Part shown: piece after piece, positions 42,231 to 49,164 of the stretch
Layout: every line of letters starts with the position of its first letter
Position numbering within the stretch: the first letter of the stretch is position 1
Program-made: the position numbers and the translations under genes
Assembly (NCBI RefSeq): GCF_000953855.2
Contig: NZ_DF970222.1
Location: 6,877-56,040 of the forward strand
Direction: 5' to 3'
Length of the DNA: 49,164 nucleotides
From: Mizugakiibacter sediminis
GTDB taxonomy: Bacteria; Pseudomonadota; Gammaproteobacteria; Xanthomonadales; Rhodanobacteraceae
Notes under the pieces: generated by a model
What the model saw: the letters and a program-made list of their open reading frames with translations, nothing else
Told to the model about the DNA's origin: nothing
Database searches by the model: none

Positions 42231-44279
42231 GTGCCCTACCGCACCGCGCAGATCCGCAACGTGGCCTTGGCAGGCCACGCAGGCGCCGGCAAAACCACGC
42301 TGTTCGAAGCCCTGCTGCATGCCGGCGGCGCCATCCAGACGGCAGGCACGGTCGAGCGCGGCACCACGGTTTCCGACTTCGATCCGCTGGAGCGCGCGCG
42401 CGGCCACTCGATCGACACCGCGATCGCCTCGATCGACCTTCCCGACTGCCACATCAACCTGATCGACACGCCCGGCTACGCCGATTTCCGCGGTCCGACG
42501 CTGTCGGCGCTGGCGGCGGTGGAAACCGTGGCCGTGGTGGTCAACGCCGCCGCCGGCGTCGAATACGGCACGCGCCGGCTGATGGACTACGCGAAGGATC
42601 GCCGGCTGGCGCGCCTGCTGGTGGTCAACCGCATCGACGCCGAGGGCGTCGATCTGGAAGGCGTGGTGGAAGCACTGCGCGCCGAGTTCGGCGCGGAGTG
42701 CCTGCCGATCAACCTGCCCGCGCAGGGCGGCACGGCCGTGGCGGACTGCTTCTTCAGCCCGGCCGGCGTTTCCGATTTCTCCACCGTGGCGATCGCGCAC
42801 CAGCGCATCATCGACCAGGTGGTGGAGATCAACGAGAAGGTGATGGACCGCTACCTCGAAGCCGGCGAGAGCTCGCTGAGCGGCGAGGAACTGCACGCCG
42901 CGTTCGAGCAGTGCCTGCGCGAAGGCCACCTGGTGCCGATCTGCTTCGTCTCCGCGCGCACCGGCGCCGGCGTGAAGGAGCTGCTGCACCTGACCGAGCG
43001 CCTGCTGCCCAACCCCGCCGAGGGCAATCCGCCGCCGTTCATGCGCGGCAGCGGCAAGGACGCCGTGCCGGCGCGCGCCGAGCCGGATCCGGCGAAGCAC
43101 GTGATCGCCGACGTGTTCAAGATCGTCAACGACCCGTTCGTCGGCAAGCTCAGCGTGTTCCGCGTCTACCAGGGCACGGTGCGGCGCGATTCGCAGCTCT
43201 TCATCGACGACGGCCGCAAGCCGTTCAAGGTCGGCCATCTGTTCAAGCTGAAGGGCAAGGAGCACATCGAGATCGAGCAGGCGATCCCGGGCGACATCGC
43301 CGCGGTCGCCAAGGTCGACGAGATCCACTTCGACGCGGTGCTGCACGACTCGCACGACGAGGACCAGATCCGCCTGAAGCCACTCGACTTCCCGCAGCCG
43401 ATGTTCGGTCTCGCCGTCGAGCCGGCGCACAAGGGCCAGGAGCAGAAGCTGGCGACCGCGCTGGCGCGGTTGGGCGAGGAAGACCCGTGCTTCCGCGTCG
43501 AGCACAACAAGGAACTGAACGAGATGGTGGTGCGCGGCCTCTCCGATCTGCACCTCAAGCTGATGCTGCAGCGCATGCAGGACCGCTACGGCGTCGAGGT
43601 GAAGACGCGGCCGCCGCGCATCGCCTACCGCGAGACGGTCAGCGCGAAGGCCGAAGGCCACCATCGCCACAAGAAGCAGACCGGCGGCGCCGGCCAGTTC
43701 GGCGAGGTGTTCCTGCGCATCGAGCCGCTGCCGCGCGGCGCCGGCTTCGAGTTCGTCGACGAGGTCAAGGGCGGCACCATCCCCAACCAGTTCATTCCGG
43801 CGGTGGAGAAGGGCGTGCGCCAGGTGCTCGAGCACGGCGCGATCTCCGGCTATCCGATGCAGGACGTGCGCGTGATCGTCTACGACGGCAAGTCGCATCC
43901 GGTCGACTCCAAGGAAGTCGCGTTCGTCAGCGCCGGCCGCAAGGCCTTCCTCGACGCGATCGCCAAGGCGCGCCCGCAGGTGCTGGAGCCGATCGTCAAC
44001 CTCGAGGTGGCGGTGCCCGACGCGCACATGGGCGACGTCACCGGCGGGCTGGCGGCGAAACGCGCGCGCATCAACGGCACCGACACGCTGCGCGGCGACG
44101 AACTGGTGATCAGGGCGCAGGTGCCGCTGGCCGAGGTGGTCGACTACCAGACCGAGCTGAAGGCGATGACCGGCGGCCGCGGCCGCTACGCCATCGAGTT
44201 CAGCCACTACGAGCCGGTGCCGCCGCAGGTGCAGAAGCAGCTCACCGAGGCCTACCGGCCGAAGCCGGAAGAAGACTGA
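42231..44279 (+). CDS. fusA2: Elongation factor G paralogue (EF-G-2-like)
   Basis: A 682-residue translation-factor GTPase. The P-loop is GHAGAGKT at 15-22, G3 is DTPGY at 79-83 and G4 is NRID at 133-136. Domains II-V follow in order, including the EF-G domain IV segment around HRHKKQTGGAGQFGEVFLRI. The catalytic His of canonical EF-G/EF-Tu (DTPGH) is replaced by Tyr, as remembered for the EF-G-2 group (e.g. Thermus EF-G-2), and no str-operon genes are adjacent, so this is not the housekeeping fusA. Its role may be specialised translocation or stress. The GTG start at 42231 has a textbook AGGAGG eight bases upstream. Confidence 0.88.
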   Translation: MPYRTAQIRNVALAGHAGAGKTTLFEALLHAGGAIQTAGTVERGTTVSDFDPLERARGHSIDTAIASIDLPDCHINLIDTPGYADFRGPTLSALAAVETVAVVVNAAAGVEYGTRRLMDYAKDRRLARLLVVNRIDAEGVDLEGVVEALRAEFGAECLPINLPAQGGTAVADCFFSPAGVSDFSTVAIAHQRIIDQVVEINEKVMDRYLEAGESSLSGEELHAAFEQCLREGHLVPICFVSARTGAGVKELLHLTERLLPNPAEGNPPPFMRGSGKDAVPARAEPDPAKHVIADVFKIVNDPFVGKLSVFRVYQGTVRRDSQLFIDDGRKPFKVGHLFKLKGKEHIEIEQAIPGDIAAVAKVDEIHFDAVLHDSHDEDQIRLKPLDFPQPMFGLAVEPAHKGQEQKLATALARLGEEDPCFRVEHNKELNEMVVRGLSDLHLKLMLQRMQDRYGVEVKTRPPRIAYRETVSAKAEGHHRHKKQTGGAGQFGEVFLRIEPLPRGAGFEFVDEVKGGTIPNQFIPAVEKGVRQVLEHGAISGYPMQDVRVIVYDGKSHPVDSKEVAFVSAGRKAFLDAIAKARPQVLEPIVNLEVAVPDAHMGDVTGGLAAKRARINGTDTLRGDELVIRAQVPLAEVVDYQTELKAMTGGRGRYAIEFSHYEPVPPQVQKQLTEAYRPKPEED

Positions 44280-44281
44280 TC

Positions 44282-44298
44282 GCGGCGGAGAGCGCCGC
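44282..44298 (+). terminator. Hairpin after the EF-G paralogue
   Basis: GCGGCG, loop GAGAG, CGCCGC, starting 3 bases past the stop. A short stem without a T-run; a possible terminator. The remaining sequence to 44542 holds no gene I can support. Confidence 0.4.
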
Positions 44299-44542
44299 CG
44301 TAGCGCGAACCGTCCCGCCCCCGCCGAGCGCGCGGCGCGCGCCCGCTCGCCGCCCGCGCCGCGGTTCGCCTCGTTGATCGTGGTCAACATCGCCCCGGCC
44401 GCGCGCGCCGACCATGCGCTTCAGCGGACACGCGGACGCGCCTGCCGCGGAGAGCGGGTGGCGCGGCGGGCCGGACAGGCTCGCAACGCCGCGTCCGGGC
44501 AGACCCGCGTGTTCGCACCAGATTCCGGCCGGAGGCCCAGCG

Positions 44543-44956
44543 ATGAAAACGCCCATGCTGCTCGCCGCCCTGCTCGGCATGGCCGCCGCCGCGCTCGCGC
44601 AGCCTGCGCCCAAGGCGCCGCCCGCGGCCGGCGAAACCGCGCCGATCTACGGCTGCATGCTGATGACGCCGCAGGAGCGCGCGGACTATCTGGCGCGCAT
44701 GCGCGCCGCCGCCACGCCGCAACAGCGCGAGGCGATCCGCCTCGAACACCACAAGCAGATGCAGGAGCGCGCCCGGCAGCGCGGCGTCACCCTGCCCGAG
44801 ATGCCGGCCGCGGGCCGCTGTCCGATGGGCGGAGGCATGGGGCCGGGCATGATGGGACCGGGCGCGGGCAAGGGCATGGGCCCGGGCATGATGGGGCCGG
44901 CGCGCGCCGCCAGCGCGGCGCCTGCCCCGGCCAAGAGCGCGGATGACGGCCACTGA
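44543..44956 (+). CDS. Small secreted Gly/Met-rich protein
   Basis: A 137-residue protein with a signal peptide (MLLAALLGMAAAALA). The middle is helical with a charged run (LARMRAAATPQQREAIRLEH, HKQMQERARQRG). The C-terminal part is low-complexity with two copies of a GMGPGMMGP unit, encoded by a 28-base direct repeat, and ends in an Ala/Pro/Lys tail. Met-rich and His-containing periplasmic proteins often bind copper or other metals; that is only a possibility here. GGAGG lies at good spacing before the ATG at 44543. The family is not recognised. Confidence 0.75.
   Translation: MKTPMLLAALLGMAAAALAQPAPKAPPAAGETAPIYGCMLMTPQERADYLARMRAAATPQQREAIRLEHHKQMQERARQRGVTLPEMPAAGRCPMGGGMGPGMMGPGAGKGMGPGMMGPARAASAAPAPAKSADDGH
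44834..44900 (+). repeat. 28-base direct repeat in the Gly/Met-rich gene
   Basis: Two copies (44834-44861 and 44873-44900), differing at two bases, encode GMGPGMMGP. Such repeats can expand or contract by slippage. Confidence 0.8.
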
Positions 44957-45094
44957 GCGCGCCGAACCGCACTCACGCCCGTGGTTGCCGCCGCCGGGGA
45001 CATCCGAAACCGCATGGCTCATTTCGAACCGCACGGGTCCGGTCGCGCCGCCGGCGCCGCCGCTGCGGCCGCACCATCTCCAGGGGAGGACGCC

Positions 45095-45610
45095 GTGGCG
45101 ACCGCGATGAGTCGTGCCTTCGTCAAGGAATCGGATGCGACGACCGAGCTGCCGGAGCTGCCGCTCAGTCCGCATCCCAACTACGTCACGCCGCGCGGGC
45201 TGGCGCTGCTGCGCGCGCGCCGCGAGCGCGTGCGCGCCGAGACCGAGCGTCTGGCGGCGCAGAACGGCGACGCCGATGCGTTGACGCTGGCGCATGCGCA
45301 ACGCGAACTGCGCTGGCTGGACGCGCGCATCGGCGGCGCGATCGTGGTCGCGACGCCGTCGCGGCCGCCCGAGCGCGTCGCGTTCGGGTGCAGCGTCGAC
45401 GTCCGCGATGCCGAGGGGTGCCGCGCCCGCTACCGCATCGTCGGCGAGGACGAAGCCGACGCCGCGCACGGCCTGATCAGCTGGGTGTCGCCGCTGGCGC
45501 GGGCGCTGATCGGCGCGCGCGTCGGCGACACGGTGGTGTGGAAACGGCCGGCCGGCGACCTCGCCGTCGAGGTGCTCGGCATCGGCCACGACGGCGACGC
45601 CGCCCCCTGA
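45095..45610 (+). CDS. GreA/GreB family transcription factor
   Basis: A 171-residue protein. An N-terminal coiled-coil (about 33-83) is followed by a C-terminal FKBP-like domain with the Gre signature RYRIVGEDEADAAHGLISWV and SPLARALIGARVGD. Gre factors enter the RNA polymerase secondary channel and stimulate cleavage of backtracked RNA. The acidic tip, GDLSEN in GreA/GreB, reads GDADAL here (D59, D61), so cleavage activity may be altered; a Rnk- or Gfh-like regulator is the alternative. The GTG at 45095 is chosen because GGGGAGGA lies 5 bases before it; an ATG at 45107 (MSRAFVKE) would be 17 bases away. The DUF2784 gene follows 23 bases later. Confidence 0.85.
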   Translation: MATAMSRAFVKESDATTELPELPLSPHPNYVTPRGLALLRARRERVRAETERLAAQNGDADALTLAHAQRELRWLDARIGGAIVVATPSRPPERVAFGCSVDVRDAEGCRARYRIVGEDEADAAHGLISWVSPLARALIGARVGDTVVWKRPAGDLAVEVLGIGHDGDAAP

Positions 45611-45633
45611 CGCCGCCGTGGCGGCATGGCGCC

Positions 45634-46056
45634 ATGTCCGCCGTCCTGCCGCCCGCGCTCGCCTCGGCACTGGCCGATGCCTTGCTCGTCGCGCACGCGG
45701 GGGTGGTGGCGTTCGTGGTGCTGGGCGAAGCCGCCTTCCTGCTCGGCGGCCGGCGCGGCTGGCGCTGGGTGCGCGGCCTGCGGCTGCGCCTCGCCCATCT
45801 CGCGCTGACCGGCTTCATCGCCGCGCAGACCTGGCTCGGCGAACTGTGCCCGCTGACGCTGTGGGAGCAGGCGCTGCGCGCACGCGCCGGCGAGGCGACC
45901 TATCGCGGCAGCTTCATCGGCCACTGGCTTGACCGCCTGCTCTACATCGACGCGCCGTGGTGGGCGTTCGTCGTCGCCTACACCGCCTTCCTCGCGCTGG
46001 TGGCGCTGACCTGGCGCCTGGTGCCGCCGCAGCTCGCGCCGCGCGGGCGGCGGTGA
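45634..46056 (+). CDS. DUF2784 family membrane protein
   Basis: A 140-residue protein with three to four membrane helices. DUF2784 landmarks are HAGVVAFVVLGEAAFLLGG early, then TWLGELCPLTLWEQALRARA and the TYRGSFIGHWLDRLLYIDAP stretch. The function of the family is unknown. The start at 45634 has little Shine-Dalgarno signal. It follows the Gre-like gene closely (23 bases), so translation may depend on that transcript. It converges on the SET-domain gene with 13 bases between the stops. Confidence 0.87.
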   Translation: MSAVLPPALASALADALLVAHAGVVAFVVLGEAAFLLGGRRGWRWVRGLRLRLAHLALTGFIAAQTWLGELCPLTLWEQALRARAGEATYRGSFIGHWLDRLLYIDAPWWAFVVAYTAFLALVALTWRLVPPQLAPRGRR

Positions 46057-46069
46057 ACGGCGCGGGCGC

Positions 46070-46552
46070 TCAGGCCGCGCGCCGGCCGCGCTTGGGCTTC
46101 AGCATCGTGCCGGCGCAGTTGCGCGCGCCGCAGCGACAGGCCCACAGCGCCTTCAGGCGCGGCGTCTGCCGCACCTCGAGGGTGATGCCGTAGTCGTAGG
46201 TCAGCTCCTCGCCGGCGCGGATGTCGCGCAGCGCCTCGATCACCACGCGGTCGTGGCGCGGGTTGCCGTCTTCGGCTTCCTCGACGAACGCCTGGCAGTT
46301 CGGATCGCAGCCGTGGTTGATCCAGCGCGCGATGTTGCCGCCGACGTTGCCGTCGACGATGTAGCGGTCGTTCAGCGTGAACAGGAAGGTGTGGCCGCTC
46401 TCGGCGCCGTCGGCGTACAGGCGGTCGGCCTGGCGATGGGTGATCAGGCGGCCGCGGTAGACGGCGACCGTGGCGCCGGCCTTGATGTCGGCCACGGCGA
46501 ACACGCCATTGCCGTGGATCGGCGAGCGGCGCAGGGCGATCTTGCGGGACAT
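46070..46552 (-). CDS. SET domain-containing protein (putative lysine methyltransferase)
   Basis: A 160-residue stand-alone SET domain with full catalytic features. GNGVFAV lies near the N-terminus and the cofactor/pseudoknot motif is NHGCDPNC at 79-86. EELTYDYG at 115-122 holds the catalytic tyrosine, and a post-SET zinc cluster follows (C139, C141, C146 in CRCGARNCAGTM, probably with C86). It should transfer methyl groups from S-adenosylmethionine to protein lysines; the bacterial substrate is unknown. The C-terminus is basic (KPKRGRRAA), which could help bind nucleic acid or a nucleoid protein. It is divergent from the DUF488 gene. Confidence 0.92.
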   Translation of the reverse strand: MSRKIALRRSPIHGNGVFAVADIKAGATVAVYRGRLITHRQADRLYADGAESGHTFLFTLNDRYIVDGNVGGNIARWINHGCDPNCQAFVEEAEDGNPRHDRVVIEALRDIRAGEELTYDYGITLEVRQTPRLKALWACRCGARNCAGTMLKPKRGRRAA

Positions 46553-46673
46553 GCGGGCGTTCGAGGAAGGCGAAACGCCAATATTGTGCCGCTCCGCACG
46601 CGCGGCGCAAGGGCGTTTGCGCGCACGGCAGGAAGGTTCACACTGCCAGGCCGGTCATCGCCGGAGTGCCGAC

Positions 46674-47030
46674 ATGGATATCCAGATCAAGCGCGCCACC
46701 GAAGCACCCGCGCGCGGCGACGGCGCGCGCGTGCTGGTCGACCGCCTGTGGCCGCGCGGCAAGTCGAAGGACGCGCTGAAGCTCGACCTGTGGCTGCGCG
46801 AGGCCGCGCCCAGCACCGAGCTGCGGCAGTGGTTCGGCCACGATCCCGCCAAGTGGGCGGAGTTCCGCCGCCGCTACCACGCCGAGCTCGACGCCAACGC
46901 GGCGGCGCTGGCGCCGCTGCGCGAACGGCTCGCGCAAGGGCGCGTCACCCTGGTCTACGCCGCGGCCGACACCGCGCACAACAACGCCGTCGCCCTGCGC
47001 GAGTGGCTGCAGCGCAAGGCCGGGCGCTGA
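46674..47030 (+). CDS. DUF488 family protein (YeaO-like)
   Basis: A 118-residue cytoplasmic protein with the family landmarks VLVDRLWPRGKSK near the N-terminus, then a central block from LWLREAAPS to WFGHDP, and VTLVYAAADTAHNNAVALRE at the C-terminus. The biochemical role of DUF488 is not established. GGAG precedes the ATG at 46674. It is divergent from the SET gene across 121 bases. The next gene on the same strand is 144 bases away. Confidence 0.9.
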   Translation: MDIQIKRATEAPARGDGARVLVDRLWPRGKSKDALKLDLWLREAAPSTELRQWFGHDPAKWAEFRRRYHAELDANAAALAPLRERLAQGRVTLVYAAADTAHNNAVALREWLQRKAGR

Positions 47031-47174
47031 CGTCCGCCCGGCGCGCGTCAGCCGCGTGCGTCGATATGTCGCTTTGATGCCGCCGCGGCGCGCGGCAGCA
47101 TCCGCGCCGGCTGCGCCGCCCGCCGATCGCGCGAGGTCCGCCGCCCCGCATCGCATCGCCACGAGGAGCGCGAC

Positions 47175-48533
47175 ATGAGGACGATCGGACACCTGGCAGC
47201 GCTGGCCGCGCTGTGCGCCGCCACCGCCGCCGGCGCCGCCGCGGGCAGCTTCGGCAAGACTTTCCGCTACGACGACGACTTCTCCGCGCTGTGCGCGCCC
47301 GGCGCGCGCGCCTCCGCCGCGGCGAAGTGCCTGCCGTTCGGCCGCACGAGCTACCTGTCGCTCGGCGCCGACCTGCGCCTGCGCGAGGAAGCGGCCGACC
47401 CGCCGCGCGTCGTCGCCGGGCCGGCCGGACGCGACGCCTACCTGCTGCGGCGCATCCTCGCCCACGCCGACCTGCACCTCGGCGCGCACGCGCGCGCGTT
47501 CGTGCAGCTCGGCAACCATCAGGCGCGCACGCGCAATGGCGCGCCCAAGGCCACCGACCGCGACGGCACCGACTTGAGCCAGGCTTTCGTCGACCTGTCG
47601 ATGCGCGCCGGCGGCGGCCGCCTGACCTGGCGCCTCGGCCGCCAGGAGATGAACTTCGGCGCCGGCCGCCTGGTGTCGGTGCGCAACACCGCCAACGCGC
47701 GCCGCAGCTTCGACGGCGCCGCCGCCATCCTCGAGAGCGGCGCCTGGGACGTGCGCGCGTTCGCCGCCCGCCCGGTGCTGACCCGCGCCGCCGCCTGGGA
47801 CGACATCGGCGACCAGAGCCAGGCGCTTTGGGGCGTCTACGCCCGCGGCACGCGCGCGCCGGCGCTGGAGCTGTACTACCTCGGCTTCCTCGATCGCCGG
47901 GCACGGTTCGCCGGCCTGACAGGCGAAGAGCAGCGGCACACGTTGGGCGCGCGCTGGACGGCGACGCGCGGCGCCTGGGATGCCGACGTCGAAGGCACGG
48001 GCCAGCTCGGCCGCTTCCGCGACGCCGACATCCGCGCGTTCGCGCTGTACGGCCAGGGCGGCTATACGTGGCGCGGCCTGCCGGGTTCGCCGCGGCTCGG
48101 CCTGCGCGCCGACGCGATCGGCGGCGACCGCCATCCGCGCGCGGGCGCGCTCGGCACCTTCAATCCGCTGTACGCCACCGGCACCTACTTCGGCCAGAAC
48201 GGCCTGTTCGCCGCGGCCAACCTGATCGACCTGGCGCCGTCGCTGCGCGTGACGCCGCGGCGCGATCTCATGCTCGAACTCAGCCACGCGCTGCTGTGGC
48301 GCTACAGCGCGCGCGACGCGTCCTACACGCCGGCGCTGACGCCGTTGGTCGCCGCCGACGCCGCGCCGAGCCGCCGCATCGGCACGCAGACCCAGCTCGC
48401 CGGCAGCTGGCGCGTCGATCGCCATGTCCTGATCGAGACGGCGCTGCTGCACTTCGCGCCGGCCGCGTTCGCCCGCGCCGGCCGCGCGCGCAGCCAGAAC
48501 TTCGCGATGGCCTCGCTGGACCTGCGCTACTGA
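47175..48533 (+). CDS. Alginate-export-family outer-membrane porin
   Basis: A 452-residue protein with a signal peptide (cleavage near AGAAA) and a beta-barrel pattern of alternating residues, ending in an aromatic strand (MASLDLRY) as required for Bam-dependent insertion. Conserved Alginate_exp (AlgE-like) blocks are SLGADLRLREE, DLSQAFVDLS, LGRQEMNFGAGRLVSVRNTA, NARRSFDGA and LGTFNPLYATGTYFGQNGLF. No alginate synthesis genes are near, so the substrate is not assumed to be alginate; many relatives are porins for other anions or sugars. GAGGAG lies before the ATG. A stem-loop follows the stop. Confidence 0.88.
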   Translation: MRTIGHLAALAALCAATAAGAAAGSFGKTFRYDDDFSALCAPGARASAAAKCLPFGRTSYLSLGADLRLREEAADPPRVVAGPAGRDAYLLRRILAHADLHLGAHARAFVQLGNHQARTRNGAPKATDRDGTDLSQAFVDLSMRAGGGRLTWRLGRQEMNFGAGRLVSVRNTANARRSFDGAAAILESGAWDVRAFAARPVLTRAAAWDDIGDQSQALWGVYARGTRAPALELYYLGFLDRRARFAGLTGEEQRHTLGARWTATRGAWDADVEGTGQLGRFRDADIRAFALYGQGGYTWRGLPGSPRLGLRADAIGGDRHPRAGALGTFNPLYATGTYFGQNGLFAAANLIDLAPSLRVTPRRDLMLELSHALLWRYSARDASYTPALTPLVAADAAPSRRIGTQTQLAGSWRVDRHVLIETALLHFAPAAFARAGRARSQNFAMASLDLRY

Positions 48534-48534
48534 C

Positions 48535-48553
48535 CGCCGCCGCTCCGGCGGCG
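48535..48553 (+). terminator. GC hairpin after the porin gene
   Basis: CGCCGCCG, loop CTC, CGGCGGCG: a perfect 8-bp stem directly after the stop codon. No T-run. Confidence 0.5.
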
Positions 48554-48602
48554 AGCCGCGGACGGCGTCCGCGCCTTATCATCCGGTGACGAGGACCGGA
48601 CC

Positions 48603-49164
48603 ATGCCGAAGCGACTGCTGCTGCTCCTGCTCGTGCTCGCCCTGCCGCTCGCGGCCGCCGCCGAGCCGCCGATGCTGTTCGCCGCCGCCAGCCTGAAGCC
48701 GGCGCTGGACGCGCTCGCCGCCGCGGGCGCGCTGGGCACGCCGGCGCCGACGCGCGTCTACGCCGCCAGCTCGCAGCTGGCGCGGCAGATCGCGCAGGGC
48801 GCGCCGGCCGCGGTGTTCGTCTCGGCGGACGAGGCGTGGATGGACGAACTCGCCGCGCGCGGGCTGATCGCCGCCGACAGCCGCGTCGACCTGCTCGGCA
48901 ACACGCTGGTGCTGGTGGCGCCGGCGGCGTCGACGCTGCACCTCGAACTGAAACCGGGCGCGGACCTGGCCGGCGCGCTGCACGGCGGCCGCCTCGCCAT
49001 CGCCCTGCCCGACGCGGTGCCGGCCGGCCGCTACGCCAGGCAGGCGCTGACGGCGCTCGGCCTGTGGAGGGACGTCGTGCCGCACCTCGCACCGGCGCAG
49101 GACGTGCGCGCGGCGCTGAACCTGGTGCTGCGCGGCGAGGCGCCGCTCGGCGTCGTCTACCGCT
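48603..49164 (+). CDS. modA: Molybdate ABC transporter substrate-binding protein ModA (5' part)
   Basis: The first 187 residues are present; the gene runs off the window. A signal peptide (LLLLLLVLALPLAAAAE) is followed by the ModA/Wtp fold: FAAASLKPALDAL, YAASSQLARQIAQGAPAAVF, VSADEAWMDEL, and the hinge-region block LPDAVPAGRYARQALTALG. The serines of AAASL and ASSQ and the Ala/Val of VPAGRYA are the usual oxyanion contacts for molybdate or tungstate. modB/modC would be expected downstream. Molybdate uptake would supply the IorAB-like molybdenum hydroxylase about 10 kb upstream. GAGG lies upstream of the ATG. Confidence 0.9.
   Translation, partial: MPKRLLLLLLVLALPLAAAAEPPMLFAAASLKPALDALAAAGALGTPAPTRVYAASSQLARQIAQGAPAAVFVSADEAWMDELAARGLIAADSRVDLLGNTLVLVAPAASTLHLELKPGADLAGALHGGRLAIALPDAVPAGRYARQALTALGLWRDVVPHLAPAQDVRAALNLVLRGEAPLGVVYR

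Noticed and set aside
44280-44542. Gene in the gap after the EF-G paralogue
   Set aside because: Frames here are Arg/Ala-rich shadows with no start signals; only the hairpin is supported.
1-49164. CRISPR arrays, tRNA or rRNA genes, insertion sequences
   Set aside because: No regularly spaced repeats, cloverleaf-like segments, rRNA signature stretches or transposase genes were recognised on either strand by eye. tRNAscan-SE and ISfinder searches would settle it.

Overview
The window is very GC-rich gamma-proteobacterial chromosome, most likely Lysobacteraceae/Xanthomonadaceae (Lysobacter/Luteimonas type). The strongest pointers are a fused aspartate kinase/diaminopimelate decarboxylase (lysAC) followed by murL and murD2, the unusual peptidoglycan glutamate pathway described in Xanthomonas. 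The HrpA, TamA/TamB, Dps and isoquinoline-oxidoreductase-like genes fit the same group. I see no rRNA, tRNA, CRISPR array, transposase or phage structural gene.

Layout. 1-9061: the start of a membrane TPR-like gene (cut by the window edge), relA, a tandem pair of small secreted paralogues, hrpA and dps. 9253-17499: a GH17-GT2 beta-glucan synthase candidate, then tamA-tamB with a 4-base overlap. 17576-23656 (minus strand): lysAC, murL and murD2 with overlapping ends, then a cytochrome b561-like gene. 30243-38975: GFA protein, PhzF-like protein, a secreted unknown, a frameshifted secreted gene, a secreted amidohydrolase, an APC permease and a two-gene molybdenum hydroxylase (iorA/iorB-like). 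38967-49164: a TonB-like proline-rich membrane protein, two glycine-zipper proteins, an alpha/beta hydrolase, a divergent EF-G, a Gly/Met-rich secreted protein, a GreA/GreB-like factor, DUF2784, SET-domain and DUF488 proteins, an alginate-export-type porin and the start of modA.

The accessory island lies at about 23830-30015, between lysAC and the GFA gene, and is visibly less GC-rich than its flanks. It holds a RelE/HigB-like toxin with an XRE antitoxin, a 1535-residue SF1 helicase with a C-terminal Vsr-like (MTES_1575-type) nuclease domain, and a frameshifted YHYH/Excalibur gene. The helicase-nuclease gene lies between two sequences that look like integron attC sites (24841-24900 and 29542-29605). 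The first closely resembles the aadA-family attC, although its left R'' box is damaged. The next gene starts 14 bases after the second site, as in a cassette array. I read this as a remnant of integron cassettes, or cassettes inserted at a secondary site, carrying a large candidate phage-defence gene. No integrase gene is present in the window.

Core genes work together in three groups: cell-wall and lysine supply (lysAC-murL-murD2), envelope biogenesis (tamAB, possibly with the neighbouring glucan synthase), and RNA/translation/stress functions (relA, hrpA, fusA2-like, GreA/GreB-like, dps).
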